A DNA stretch of 64,000 nucleotides, from the NCBI GenBank assembly GCA_013822345.1, contig PNKH01000031.1:1-64000 (forward strand). The letters are read 5' to 3'. Under the pieces are notes generated by a model. It saw only the letters and a program-made list of their open reading frames with translations, was not told the DNA's origin and ran no database searches. Source of the DNA: Isosphaera sp. (lineage in GTDB: Bacteria > Planctomycetota > Planctomycetia > Gemmatales > Gemmataceae). Below are positions 33,091 through 41,891 of this stretch, in pieces (positions within the stretch are counted from its first letter, which is position 1; every line of letters starts with the position of its first letter). A program made the position numbers and the translations under genes.

Positions 33091-35328
33091 ATGCCCCGCC
33101 TCCTCGCTGCCGTCGCCCTCCTGACCGTCCCGGCCGCCGCGGCCGGCCAGCCCAAGTACGCAGACCCGGACCTCACCCCGGCCGACCGCGCCCACTGGGC
33201 GTTCCGCCCGCCGGTCCGGCCGAAGGTGCCCGCCCCAGGCCACCCGGTCGACGCGTTCGTCCGCGCCCGCCTCGCGAAGGACGGCCTCAAGCCGTCGCCC
33301 GAAGCCGACCGCCTCACCCTCATCCGCCGCCTCACCCTCACCCTCACCGGCCTCCCGCCGACCCCCGCCGAGGTCGACGCCTTCCTCGCCGACCCCGCCG
33401 CCGACGCCTACGAGAAGCTGGTCGACCGCCTCCTCGCGTCGCCGCACTTCGGCGAGCGGCAGGCCCAGCACTGGCTCGACGTGGTCCGGTTCGCCGAGAC
33501 CAACGGGTACGAGCTGGACGCCGAGCGGCCGCACGCCTGGCGGTACCGCGACTACGTCGCCAGGAGCTTCAACGACGACACGCCGTACGACCGGTTCGTC
33601 ACCGAGCAGCTCGCCGGCGACGAGCTGGCCGACGGGAAGCCGGCCCGCGAGGCCGCCGACCTGTGGGTCGCCACCGGGCTGCACCGCTGCGGCCCGGTCC
33701 ACGTCGTCAGCGGCAACCTCGACCAGGACGCCCTGCGGTTGGAGCGGCTGACCGAGATGGCGAACGGGCTCGGGGCGGCGGTCCTCGGGCTGACGGTCGG
33801 CTGCGCCCGCTGCCACGACCACAAGTTCGACCCCGTGTCCGCCGGCGACTACTACCGCCTCCAGGCGTTCTTCGCCGGGGCCGGGTACGTCGACGTCGAC
33901 CTCGCCACCGCCGCCGAGCGCGACGCCTTCGCCAAGGCGTCCGCCGAGATCGAACGGCAGGCCGCCCCGCTCACGAAGCGCGTCGCCGCGATCGACGCCC
34001 CGTACCGCACCCGGCTGACGCAGGCCAAGCGCGACCGGCTCGAACCGGTCTACCGCCAGGCCCTCGACACCCCGGCCGCCGACCGCACCCCCGAACAGAA
34101 GAAGCGGGTGGCCGAGGCCAACACCCTGTTGAAGGTGAGCTGGGACGAGGTGCTGGCGGCGATGTCCGCGGCCGACCGCGAGGAGCGGGCCGCCCTCCGC
34201 GAGCGGATCCACGCGCTGGAGGCCCGGAAGCCGGCCCCGGTCCCCGCGGCGTGGGCCGTCAAGGCGACCACCCCGGCCCCGCAGACGTTCGTCCTGAAGC
34301 GCGGCGACCTCGGCCAGAAGGCCCTGGCCGTCGGCCCCGGGTTCCCGCGCGTCCTGGCCGGGGACGCCGAGGCGCCTAAGACCCGCCTCGACCTCGCCCG
34401 CTGGCTCACCCGTCCTGACCACCCGCTCACCGCCCGCGTGATCGTGAACCGGCTGTGGCAGCACCACCTCGGCCGCGGGCTCGTCGCCACCCCGAACGAC
34501 TTCGGCCTCCGGGGCGAGAAGCCGACCCACCCCGAGTTGCTCGACTACCTGGCGACCGAACTGGCCGAGCGGAAGTGGTCGCTGAAGCACCTGCACCGGC
34601 TCATCGTCACGTCCGCGACGTACAAGCAGTCGGCGACCACGTCGCACGGCGCCAAGGCCGACCCCGCAAACGCGCTGCTGTGGCGGATGAACCGCCGGCG
34701 GCTCGACGCCGAGGCGGTCCGCGACTCCGTCCTGGCCGCCGCCGGGACGCTCAACCGCGAGGTCGGCGGGCGGTCGGTGAAGGTGCCGCTGGAGCCGGAG
34801 GTGTACGACCTGATCTTCACCGAGGACGAGCCGGACGGGCTGTGGCCGGTCACCCCGGACGCGACCCAGCACGTCCGCCGGTCGCTGTACCTGTTCAACA
34901 AGCGGAACGTCCGCCTCCCGCTGCTCGAGGCGCTTGACCAGCCGGACACGCTGAACAGTTGCGCCGACCGGCCGGTCAGCACGTTCGCCCCGCAGGCCCT
35001 CATCCTGATGAACGGGCCGTTCGTCCGCGAGCAGGGGAAGGCGCTGGCGGTCCGGCTCGCCGCCGAGTGCGGTGCGGACCCCGCCAGGCAGATCGACGGG
35101 TTGTACCGGCGGGCGTTCGGCCGGGCGGCGCGGCCCGAGGAAGCGAAGCTCGCGGCCGAGTTCCTGGCGGCCCAGGCGGGCGCCGTCCGCGACCGGCTGC
35201 GGGCGCGGCTGCCGGTCGGGCTCGACCCGGCGGCGCTGCCGGCCGGCGCCGACCTCGCCGCGGTCCGGGCGCTCGCCGACCTGTGCGTGGTCGCGTTCAA
35301 CACCCACGAGTTCGTTTACGTGCCGTGA
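33091..35328 (+). CDS. DUF1549-DUF1553 domain protein (planctomycete PSD1-type)
   Basis: A 745-residue secreted protein with a signal peptide (MPRLLAAVALLTVPAAAAGQ). The DUF1549 part includes WAFRPPVRPKVPAPGHPVDA, RRLTLTLTGLPPTPAEVDAF and HWLDVVRFAETNGYE. CARCHDHKFDPV is the usual Cys/His block. The C-terminal DUF1553 part includes LARWLTRPDHPLTARVIVNR, WQHHLGRGLVATPNDFG and RRSLYLFNKRNVRLPLLE. The family is abundant in Planctomycetes and is normally paired with a DUF1501 gene; none is adjacent here. The role is unknown, though polysaccharide breakdown has been proposed for such clusters. Confidence 0.92.
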   Translation: MPRLLAAVALLTVPAAAAGQPKYADPDLTPADRAHWAFRPPVRPKVPAPGHPVDAFVRARLAKDGLKPSPEADRLTLIRRLTLTLTGLPPTPAEVDAFLADPAADAYEKLVDRLLASPHFGERQAQHWLDVVRFAETNGYELDAERPHAWRYRDYVARSFNDDTPYDRFVTEQLAGDELADGKPAREAADLWVATGLHRCGPVHVVSGNLDQDALRLERLTEMANGLGAAVLGLTVGCARCHDHKFDPVSAGDYYRLQAFFAGAGYVDVDLATAAERDAFAKASAEIERQAAPLTKRVAAIDAPYRTRLTQAKRDRLEPVYRQALDTPAADRTPEQKKRVAEANTLLKVSWDEVLAAMSAADREERAALRERIHALEARKPAPVPAAWAVKATTPAPQTFVLKRGDLGQKALAVGPGFPRVLAGDAEAPKTRLDLARWLTRPDHPLTARVIVNRLWQHHLGRGLVATPNDFGLRGEKPTHPELLDYLATELAERKWSLKHLHRLIVTSATYKQSATTSHGAKADPANALLWRMNRRRLDAEAVRDSVLAAAGTLNREVGGRSVKVPLEPEVYDLIFTEDEPDGLWPVTPDATQHVRRSLYLFNKRNVRLPLLEALDQPDTLNSCADRPVSTFAPQALILMNGPFVREQGKALAVRLAAECGADPARQIDGLYRRAFGRAARPEEAKLAAEFLAAQAGAVRDRLRARLPVGLDPAALPAGADLAAVRALADLCVVAFNTHEFVYVP

Positions 35329-35333
35329 TCTTA

Positions 35334-35448
35334 CCTGGACCGCGGCCGTCCCGGCCGCCGAGCCTGGCGGATCAGTTGACCCGCCCGTGTGACCCGGTAC
35401 GTCCCCGGGCCGGGACAGGTGGTGCGGCCGGGACGGCCGCGGTCCAGG
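35334..35448. repeat. Inverted repeat, family A (copy 3)
   Basis: Perfect 25-base arms (35334-35358 and 35424-35448) flank a 65-base loop, longer than in the other two family A copies. It lies in the convergent gap between the DUF1549 and YcjX-like genes and starts five bases after the DUF1549 stop codon. Confidence 0.9.
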
Positions 35449-35457
35449 CAAAGACCG

Positions 35458-36834
35458 TCACTCGATCACGAAGCTCGCCAGCCGGTCGACATTGACTTGG
35501 TCCGGCGGGTAGTCCTTCCGGGCCGGCATCCGCGGGTACACCTCCGGGAACGCGTACCGCCCTGGCGGCCACTCCGTCGGCCAGTCATCCGGCAGCTCCC
35601 CGACCGTGAACCGCTGGTCCGGCCCCGGCGGCACCTTCCGCCCGTCCGCCCCGCGCAAGGGCGTACCGACCAGCATCCGCGGCCCGCCCCCGGCCAGCGG
35701 CAGCGCCTTCGTCGAAACCACCGCCGACAGGTTGAAGAAGTCGTACTTCAGCCCGTCCCGGTCGGCCGCGTACCGCTCCGCCATCCGCTTCAGCAGCCCG
35801 AGCAACCGGTCGCGGTCCGCCGGGTGGACGAGGTCCATCTTCGGGGCCGCGAACGCCACCCGGGTGATCCACCCCGGCCGCCACTGGTGCGGCAACAGCA
35901 GCGTCGACAGCCCGCGGGCGAGCGGGCCGAAGATCCGGTTCTCGCCGGGGGAGAGCACGTCGAACAGGTCGCGGACGATCTGCCGGTTGTCGTCGTACAT
36001 CCCGACCCCGCCGGCGAGCAGCATCGTCACGTCCACCAGCACGACCAGGGCGGTGCACGACTTGAACGCCAGGACGGTCGGCTCGACCACCCGTGCGACG
36101 TACCCGCGGTAGCGGGCCGAGAACGACTCGAACGGCTCCGTCCCGGGAATCCGGAGGTTGCCCGGCAGCGGGCAGAACTCGCTCGCCGCGTCCTCGCCGC
36201 AGAACCGGGCGGCGGCCAGGTTCTCGGGCGTGTCCGGCCGGGCCGCCGACCCCTGGGTGTCGAGCAGGAACGTCGACGGCGAGATGAGCGGCTTGAAGTG
36301 GAGGATCAGGTACGCCAGGGCGAGCTTGTAGGTCCGGAGCAGCTCCGCGGGCGTCACCCCGGGCTTGTTCACCGCGTCGAGGAACGGGGCGGTGCAGGTC
36401 CGGTACCCGGCGTCGTTGACGAACAGCGACAGCATCCGCTCGGACCACCCGGTGAAGTCCCGGCCGACCATCCCGGCGTCGGCGACGCGCTCCCCGGGCA
36501 GGTCGTACAGCTTCAGCAGGCAGTCGCTCCACGTCCAGTCGGACCGCTCGAACCGGCAGGCGAACTGCGACCGGTCGGTGGTCTTCGCCGGCCACCGGCC
36601 GGCGCTCACCAGGGCGTCCCGGTGGCCGGTGTAGTTGAACGCCGACCACCCCGGGTCCGGCGGCAGGACCGTGAACTTGCGGACCCGCGTCTGGGTCGAC
36701 CCGAGCGGGAACCGGTCCGGGTCGTGGTCCTGCAGGTGGTTGATGAGCGAGGTGAGCAGGACGGTCTTGCCCGAGTTGTACAGGCCGACCACCCCGACCC
36801 GGCACTCGATCGTCTTCAGCAGCAGTAAACTCAT
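35458..36834 (-). CDS. YcjX-like (DUF463) P-loop protein
   Basis: A 458-residue protein with a Walker A motif VGLYNSGKTVLLTSLINHL near the N-terminus and LLKLYDLPGERVAD as a probable switch/Walker B region. CTALVVLVDVTMLL and ITRVAFAAPKMDLVHPADRD correspond to the central and NKxD-like region, and the Tyr/Lys-rich C-terminus matches the YcjX/DUF463 family of predicted GTP- or ATP-binding proteins linked to envelope stress in enterobacteria. No membrane segment is seen. It is divergent from the VOC gene across 27 bases. Confidence 0.8.
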   Translation of the reverse strand: MSLLLLKTIECRVGVVGLYNSGKTVLLTSLINHLQDHDPDRFPLGSTQTRVRKFTVLPPDPGWSAFNYTGHRDALVSAGRWPAKTTDRSQFACRFERSDWTWSDCLLKLYDLPGERVADAGMVGRDFTGWSERMLSLFVNDAGYRTCTAPFLDAVNKPGVTPAELLRTYKLALAYLILHFKPLISPSTFLLDTQGSAARPDTPENLAAARFCGEDAASEFCPLPGNLRIPGTEPFESFSARYRGYVARVVEPTVLAFKSCTALVVLVDVTMLLAGGVGMYDDNRQIVRDLFDVLSPGENRIFGPLARGLSTLLLPHQWRPGWITRVAFAAPKMDLVHPADRDRLLGLLKRMAERYAADRDGLKYDFFNLSAVVSTKALPLAGGGPRMLVGTPLRGADGRKVPPGPDQRFTVGELPDDWPTEWPPGRYAFPEVYPRMPARKDYPPDQVNVDRLASFVIE

Positions 36835-36861
36835 GGCGTCCCCGCCGCGGTGGAGTTACCC

Positions 36862-37269
36862 ATGAGTGGTATTCGCCCGACCTCCCTCGACCATTGCTCG
36901 GTCCTGGTCACCGACCTGGCCGCCGCCCGCCGGTTCTACCGCGACGTGCTCGGGCTGCCGGAGATCCCGAAGCCGAAGACGTTCGACTTCGTCGCCCTGT
37001 GGTTCGACCTCGGCGGCGGTCAGACGCTCCACCTCCTGCAGAAGCCGCAGCCGGACACAGTCAGCCCGCGGCACTTCGCCCTGCGGGTGGCGGACGCCCG
37101 GGCGATGCGCGAGCACTTCCGCCGGCACGGGGTCGAGACGCAGGAGACGGGGCCGATCCCGCACTGCGACCGGTTCTTCGTCCGCGACCCGGACGGGAAC
37201 CGGATCGAGCTGATCCAGTGGCTGGAGGAGTACGACCCCGCTACGAGCGGGGCCGCCGCGTTGGACTGA
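36862..37269 (+). CDS. VOC family protein (glyoxalase/dioxygenase fold)
   Basis: A 135-residue vicinal-oxygen-chelate protein. Metal ligands appear as LDHCSVLVTDLAAARRFYRD (His), RHFALRVADARAMREHF (His) and the Glu in DPDGNRIELIQW. It is a single two-module unit and probably acts as a dimer. Lactoylglutathione lyase, fosfomycin-resistance-type and extradiol-type activities are all possible; the context does not decide. The ATG at 36862 has GGAG seven bases upstream, favoured over a GTG at 36850. Confidence 0.85.
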   Translation: MSGIRPTSLDHCSVLVTDLAAARRFYRDVLGLPEIPKPKTFDFVALWFDLGGGQTLHLLQKPQPDTVSPRHFALRVADARAMREHFRRHGVETQETGPIPHCDRFFVRDPDGNRIELIQWLEEYDPATSGAAALD

Positions 37270-37279
37270 GCGGGCGTCC

Positions 37280-37346
37280 GTTCGGGAGGGCGAGGCTCCT
37301 GCCGAGCCGACACCTTCGGCTCGGCAGGAGCCTCGCCCTCCCGAAC
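37280..37346. repeat. Inverted repeat, family B (copy 2)
   Basis: Perfect arms of about 31 bases (37280-37310 and 37316-37346) with a 5-base loop. The core GGGAGGGCGAGGCTCCTGCC is the same as at 10391. It fills the convergent gap between the VOC gene and the small membrane protein gene. Confidence 0.92.
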
Positions 37347-37350
37347 AGGG

Positions 37351-37782
37351 CTACCCGCGGGCGAACACCCAGACGAGCAGCGCGACCCAGGTGGCGGCGA
37401 ACAGGAGCGGGACGGCGACCGCCAGCGGGCGGGAGATGGACAGCCCGTCCGGCCGCCCCGGGCGGGCGAACCCGGCCAGCGTCCGCCGGTACTCCGGGAC
37501 GGCCCGCTTGATCCGCTCGTGGACGTGGACGCAGTACCGCCAGTGCCGGGACTGCACCACCAGCCACAGCACCGCGAACGCCAGCGCGGCCGCGGTCAGC
37601 GGGAGCAACACCCCGACCACCGGGTCCTTGTTGTACAGGATGGCGAACACCCCCAGGAGCCCGACCTGCATCGCGCTGAAGTAGTTCAGCCGGTCGTAGA
37701 ACAGCTTCTCCTCGTGCATCCCGTGCTGCCACAGCCGGTTCACCTCGTCCGGGTGCGGCGGGGGTTCGTCCGGCTCGCCCAT
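37351..37782 (-). CDS. Small membrane protein of unknown function
   Basis: A 143-residue protein with three hydrophobic helices (FSAMQVGLLGVFAILYN, VLLPLTAAALAFAVLWLVV, AVAVPLLFAATWVALLVWVF). Between helices two and three is a charged loop, RHWRYCVHVHERIKRAVPEY. The N-terminal PHPDEVNRLWQHGMHEEKLF is soluble. I do not recognise the family. It is divergent from the TPR gene at 37873 across a 90-base gap. Confidence 0.65.
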   Translation of the reverse strand: MGEPDEPPPHPDEVNRLWQHGMHEEKLFYDRLNYFSAMQVGLLGVFAILYNKDPVVGVLLPLTAAALAFAVLWLVVQSRHWRYCVHVHERIKRAVPEYRRTLAGFARPGRPDGLSISRPLAVAVPLLFAATWVALLVWVFARG

Positions 37783-37872
37783 GCGGGCATCTTACTCCCG
37801 CGGCGGGATTCTTGGCCGCCGCCGGCCGGGCCGCGGATCAACCTGGTGGCCGCCCCCTCCGGAGACCCGACC

Positions 37873-39525
37873 GTGCTGACCGCCGTGTTCCCGCTCTTCC
37901 TCCTCGCCGGCCCCGCCGCGGCGGGCCCCGAGGCCCCGGCCCCGCGGCGGAAGCCGGCCGTCCCGCTGTTCGACGGGCTCGGGAAGCACACCCGCCGGGT
38001 CGCGGCGACGCCGGACGCCCAAAGGTACTTCGACCAGGGGCTGAACTTCATGTTCGCCTTCAACCACGATGAGGCGATCCGGGCGTTCGGCCAGGCCGCC
38101 GAGCTCGACCCGTCGTGCGCGATGGCCCATTGGGGCGTCGCCCTCGCCCACGGCAAGAACATCAACTTCCCGTTCTTCCCGCCGGAGAAGGCGAAGGCGG
38201 CGTGGGCCGCCCTGAACCTGGCCCGCGGCGCGGCGAAGGGCGAGTCACCGGCGAACCGGGCGCTCATCGAGGCGCTGGCGCACCGCTACGCCGACCCGAC
38301 CCCCGAGGACACGAAGCCGCTGGAGAAGGCGTACGCCGCGGCCATGAAGGCGGCGTGGGAGAAGTTCCCGGCGGACGCCGACGTCGGCGCCCTGTACGCC
38401 GAGTCGCTAATGAACCTCCGGCCGTGGGAGCTGTGGACGGCCGACGGGAAGCCGGCCCCGGAGACGCCGGAGATCGTCCGCACCCTGGAGGCGGTGCGGA
38501 AGCTCGACCCGGACCACCCGCTCGCCAACCACCTGTACATCCATGCCCTGGAGGCGTCGCCGGAGCCGGGCAAGGCGGACGACGCGGCGGACCGCCTCCG
38601 CGGCGCCACCCCGGCCCTCGGCCACCTCCTCCACATGCCGTCGCACGTCGACATCCGCCGCGGCCGGTGGGCGGAGGCGGTCGAGGCGAACCGGCTGGCC
38701 ATCGCCGCCGACCGGGCGTACGCGAAGGCCGTCCCGGAACAGGGCTTCTACCGGCTGTACATGGCCCACAACCACCACATGCTGGCGTTCGCGGCGGCGA
38801 TGAAGGGGGAGTCGGACCTGGCCCTGCGGCACGCCCGCGGGATGGTCGCCGAGATGCCGAAGGAGTGGCTGGCGGCGAAGGGGAACGCGGCCATCGCCGA
38901 CGGGTTCGTGGCCCAGCCGCTGGAGGTGCTGAAGCGGTTCGGCCGGTGGGACGACATCCTGAAGGAGCCGGAGCCGGCGGAGGCGTTCCCCTTCGCCCGG
39001 GCGATGCGGCACTACGCCCGCGGGGTGGCATACGCCGCCAAGGGCCAGGTCGCCGAGGCCCGCGCGTCGCAGAAGGAGCTGCGGGCCGCGGCGAAGGCGG
39101 TGCCGGCGGAGGCGACGGTCGGGAACAACACCGCGGCCGACGTGCTCGGCGTGGCCGACGAGATGCTCGAGGGCGAGATCCTGTTCCGCGAAGGGAAGGT
39201 GAAGGAGGCGGTCGCGGCGCTGACCGCCGCCGTCGCCCGGGAGGACAAGTTGCGGTACTCGGAGCCGCCGGACTGGTTCGTCCCGACCCGGCACGCGCTC
39301 GGGGCGGTGCTCCTCCGCGACGGGCAGGCGGCGGCCGCCGAGGCGGTGTACCGCGAGGACCTGCGGCGCTGGCCGGACAACGGGTGGTCGCTGCACGGCT
39401 TGGCCGCGAGTCTCGACGCCCAGGGGAAGAAGGACGGGGCGGCGAAGGCGCGGGCGCGGTTCGCCGAGGTGTGGAAGCGGGCGGACGTGGCGATCCCGGC
39501 GTCGTGCCTGTGCGTCGGGGGGTGA
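37873..39525 (+). CDS. Exported tetratricopeptide-repeat protein
   Basis: A 550-residue protein starting at GTG with GGAG at 37861-37864. A signal-like N-terminus (VLTAVFPLFLLAGPAAAG) is followed by helical repeats with TPR character: RYFDQGLNFMFAFNHDEAIR, then FGQAAELDPSCAMAHWGVAL, and later LFREGKVKEAVAALTAAVAR and ALGAVLLRDGQAAAAEAVYR. Conserved LGHLLHMPSHVDIRRGRW and FYRLYMAHNHHML blocks rich in His point to a metal or ligand site seen in related planctomycete and acidobacterial proteins. Function unknown. Confidence 0.75.
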   Translation: MLTAVFPLFLLAGPAAAGPEAPAPRRKPAVPLFDGLGKHTRRVAATPDAQRYFDQGLNFMFAFNHDEAIRAFGQAAELDPSCAMAHWGVALAHGKNINFPFFPPEKAKAAWAALNLARGAAKGESPANRALIEALAHRYADPTPEDTKPLEKAYAAAMKAAWEKFPADADVGALYAESLMNLRPWELWTADGKPAPETPEIVRTLEAVRKLDPDHPLANHLYIHALEASPEPGKADDAADRLRGATPALGHLLHMPSHVDIRRGRWAEAVEANRLAIAADRAYAKAVPEQGFYRLYMAHNHHMLAFAAAMKGESDLALRHARGMVAEMPKEWLAAKGNAAIADGFVAQPLEVLKRFGRWDDILKEPEPAEAFPFARAMRHYARGVAYAAKGQVAEARASQKELRAAAKAVPAEATVGNNTAADVLGVADEMLEGEILFREGKVKEAVAALTAAVAREDKLRYSEPPDWFVPTRHALGAVLLRDGQAAAAEAVYREDLRRWPDNGWSLHGLAASLDAQGKKDGAAKARARFAEVWKRADVAIPASCLCVGG

Positions 39526-39527
39526 GT

Positions 39528-39591
39528 GCGACAAGCCCGCGGCGCGAGCAAGGGCTTCGGCCTGCCCTTGCTCGCGCCGCGGGCTTGTCGC
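39528..39591. repeat. Inverted repeat, family J
   Basis: Perfect 27-base arms (39528-39554 and 39565-39591) with a 10-base loop. The core is GACAAGCCCGCGGCGCGAGC. It fills the convergent gap between the TPR and DUF4139 genes, beginning only two bases after the TPR stop codon. Confidence 0.92.
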
Positions 39592-39599
39592 GAGTCGCG

Positions 39600-41186
39600 T
39601 CAATGCGCCACCAGCACCGTGTACGTGTACTTCACCGTCTTTTCCTCGCCGGCCTTCAGCGGGAGGGTCCAGACCAGCTCGTTCCGCTTGTTCACCGAGT
39701 ACACGCCCTCCTCCAGCAGGGCCGACTTCGGCGCCCCGTCGGCCCGGGCCAGGTCGCCGGAGAACCGCCGCCGGGCGACCACCTGCACCGCCTCCTTCCG
39801 GTGGTTGCTCACCGCCAACTCGCCCTCCACCGTCACCCGCCGGTACTGCCGCCCGCCGACCCACACGAAGTCCCGGTCCCCGTTCTTCGCCGTCCCCGCC
39901 TCGGTCTCCGTCGCCCGGGTCCGGACGCTCAGCGCCTTCTCGACCCGCAACACCATCTCCTCCCCGCTGTTCACCCAGTAGCTCGTCCGCTGGCCGTTGA
40001 ACGCCCCGTTCGCGGTCACCGTCGCCGGGGCGGTGGTCATCGGGAACGGCAGCGGGTTCTTGAACCGCAGGGCGTCCCACGGCTCCCCGTCCGCGTCCCG
40101 GTCCGACCCCCGCCCGCGCCGCTCCGGCCGGCCGTCCTCGTCCCGGGTGTCCGGGACCAGCCACTCGACCACCCGCTCGTACTCCGCCTTCCCGCCGGCC
40201 ACCACCACCGACAGGCTGTCGCCGTCCGCCAGGGTCCGCTTCCCGATCGGCTGGTAGTGCAGGTCCACGCCCTCCCCGGTCGGCGTCGCCCCGAGACTGG
40301 TGCCGACCGCCGACCCCCGGCGGTTGCCGATCGCCTGCTGGGTGACGACCGAGTTGCTGAGCGCGTCGATCTCGTACTGGAACCGGCCGGCGAGTTCCGA
40401 GAAGAACGTCGCCAGGCTCGACCCCGGGGCGAGCGGCGACCGGACGTGGGCGTACTGGACGCTCGGGTACCCGGAGATGAGCCGCAGCTCCGCCCCGTCC
40501 AGGTCGGCCAGCTCGTTCTTCACCACCGCCCGCTGCTCGACCGTCAGCGTCTTCGGGTCGGAGATGTCGACCCGGTAGCTCGGGGCCCACGCCAGCCCGG
40601 TCGTCAGGTACCGCAGAGCCACCTTCGTCTCCGCCTTGTCCGTCGCCCCGAGGGTGAGGACGAGCCGCGGCTTCCGCCGGACCACCGTGTCGACCGGCTC
40701 CCGCGACTCGACCGCCGCCACCTCCGACGGGTCGAGGTACTTCAGGCTGGCCCCGTCCCGGAGCACCAGGTACCGCCCGGCCCCGGGCTCGTCCGCCTTG
40801 GCCCGCTTCATCTTCAGGACGGTTCCCGACACCGGGTCGCGCTTCCCGCCCTTGAAGTGGACGGTCACGGCCTTCCCGGCGAAGTCGTCTTGGAGGTTAC
40901 CCGGGGCGGCCTCGGCGACCGGGACGTTCACGTCCCCGGTCCTCACCGCCGCCTCGACCGGGGCGGCGCTCTCGACCCAGAAGGTGCCGTGGACCGGGGT
41001 CGGGACGTGGTCCAGGACGTACTCCCCCGGCTTCCCGAGGGTGACCTCGCACCGGATCACGGCGAGGCCGTTCTTGAACAGGTCGGCGGCGACGATCTTC
41101 CCGGTCACCGGAGTCTCCGCGGCACGGGACGGGGTGGCGGCGAGCAACAGGGCGAGGGCGGGGGCGACCGCTCGGGTGGTCCGCAT
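39600..41186 (-). CDS. DUF4139 domain exported protein
   Basis: A 528-residue protein with a signal peptide (MRTTRAVAPALALLLAATPSRA). The central region has the DUF4139 pattern: VALRYLTTGLAWAPSYRVDI, TLTVEQRAVVKNELADLDGA and AELRLISGYP, then late LVWTLPLKAGEEKTVKYTYT. The family includes MuiA-like mucoidy inhibitors and many uncharacterised envelope proteins. The N-terminal part (VLDHVPTPVHGTFWVES) fits the N-terminal beta domain of that group. The gene stands alone, with a possible TATCAT -10 box at 41240-41245. Confidence 0.82.
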   Translation of the reverse strand: MRTTRAVAPALALLLAATPSRAAETPVTGKIVAADLFKNGLAVIRCEVTLGKPGEYVLDHVPTPVHGTFWVESAAPVEAAVRTGDVNVPVAEAAPGNLQDDFAGKAVTVHFKGGKRDPVSGTVLKMKRAKADEPGAGRYLVLRDGASLKYLDPSEVAAVESREPVDTVVRRKPRLVLTLGATDKAETKVALRYLTTGLAWAPSYRVDISDPKTLTVEQRAVVKNELADLDGAELRLISGYPSVQYAHVRSPLAPGSSLATFFSELAGRFQYEIDALSNSVVTQQAIGNRRGSAVGTSLGATPTGEGVDLHYQPIGKRTLADGDSLSVVVAGGKAEYERVVEWLVPDTRDEDGRPERRGRGSDRDADGEPWDALRFKNPLPFPMTTAPATVTANGAFNGQRTSYWVNSGEEMVLRVEKALSVRTRATETEAGTAKNGDRDFVWVGGRQYRRVTVEGELAVSNHRKEAVQVVARRRFSGDLARADGAPKSALLEEGVYSVNKRNELVWTLPLKAGEEKTVKYTYTVLVAH

Positions 41187-41486
41187 GGGAATGACCCTTC
41201 GAGGGTGGGGCGACGCGGCCGGGTCGGCCGGCGACGGGCATGATACCGCCCCCGCCGGCCGGTCGCTCGTGCCGTTACACCCGCGTGACCCGGACTGTCG
41301 GGGTTTCGGACGCCGGCCGAAGAAGTGTCCGGTTCCTGGCGCTCGGTAGTCGTCTCGGGCACGCCACTCGCGGCATCCACGAAACAGCCCACCGGGATGG
41401 GTTCAACGTCACCCCGGTCCTTCGCCCGGCCACAGTTTTCGGTTCCACCCCACATCGAACTCCGACTGCTGGGAAGGGCGCTTCAT
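41187..41486. other. Gene-free divergent gap with a possible promoter
   Basis: These 300 bases separate the divergent DUF4139 gene and the small zinc-ribbon gene. On the minus strand TATCAT (41240-41245) lies 54 bases before the DUF4139 start. There is no palindrome of the kind found in convergent gaps, and I see no convincing gene or RNA. Confidence 0.5.
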
Positions 41487-41690
41487 ATGTCCGGCACCGT
41501 ACTTCTCGACTCCGCCGCTGTCGATCAGGAACTGGTTTGCGTCTGCTGCCACTGTCACCGGGTCCGGACCGGGACCGGCGCGTGGGAGCCCCGCTACGTG
41601 TCCGAGAGCGACGAGGTGAGCCACGGCATCTGCCGTGAATGCTACGGCCAGTTCTATCCCGGGTGCCGGCTCCCCCGGACGGCCGCCTGA
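41487..41690 (+). CDS. Small Cys/His-rich protein resembling a histidine-kinase C-terminal tail
   Basis: A 67-residue protein. LVCVCCHCHRVRTGTGAWEP and EVSHGICRECYGQFYPGCR give two Cys pairs about 30 residues apart. This Cx2C...HGICxxC pattern is one I know as the C-terminal extension of many hybrid histidine kinases and response regulators, where it follows the sensor or receiver domain. Here it stands alone. The ATG at 41487 is chosen because GGAAGGG lies upstream; a longer frame beginning further 5' has no support. It probably binds zinc, and its function is unknown. Confidence 0.6.
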   Translation: MSGTVLLDSAAVDQELVCVCCHCHRVRTGTGAWEPRYVSESDEVSHGICRECYGQFYPGCRLPRTAA

Positions 41691-41760
41691 CGGCCGGGCG
41701 GCACCCGGGTCGATCACCCGGCACTGTGCCGCGCGGCCGACGCTGAGACTTCTGCTCCAC

Positions 41761-41823
41761 CGGGAGGGCGAGGCTCCCCACCGAGCCGTGTGCCTCCAGC
41801 TCGGCGGGAGCCTCGCCCTCCCG
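41761..41823. repeat. Inverted repeat, family B (copy 3, imperfect)
   Basis: Arms of about 25 bases (41761-41786 and 41799-41823) with a small mismatch/bulge. They share GGGAGGGCGAGGCTCCC with the copies at 10391 and 37280. It lies between the small zinc protein gene and uvrC, both on the plus strand. Confidence 0.85.
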
Positions 41824-41844
41824 AACCCCGGTCCGGTCCGCGGC

Positions 41845-41850
41845 TACAAT
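41845..41850 (+). promoter_or_regulatory. Possible -10 box for uvrC
   Basis: TACAAT lies 42 bases before the uvrC ATG at 41892, just downstream of repeat B copy 3. No good -35 hexamer is seen. Confidence 0.35.
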
Positions 41851-41891
41851 ACGGGAGTACACTCCCGCCGCCGGCGACCGGAGCCATTCCG

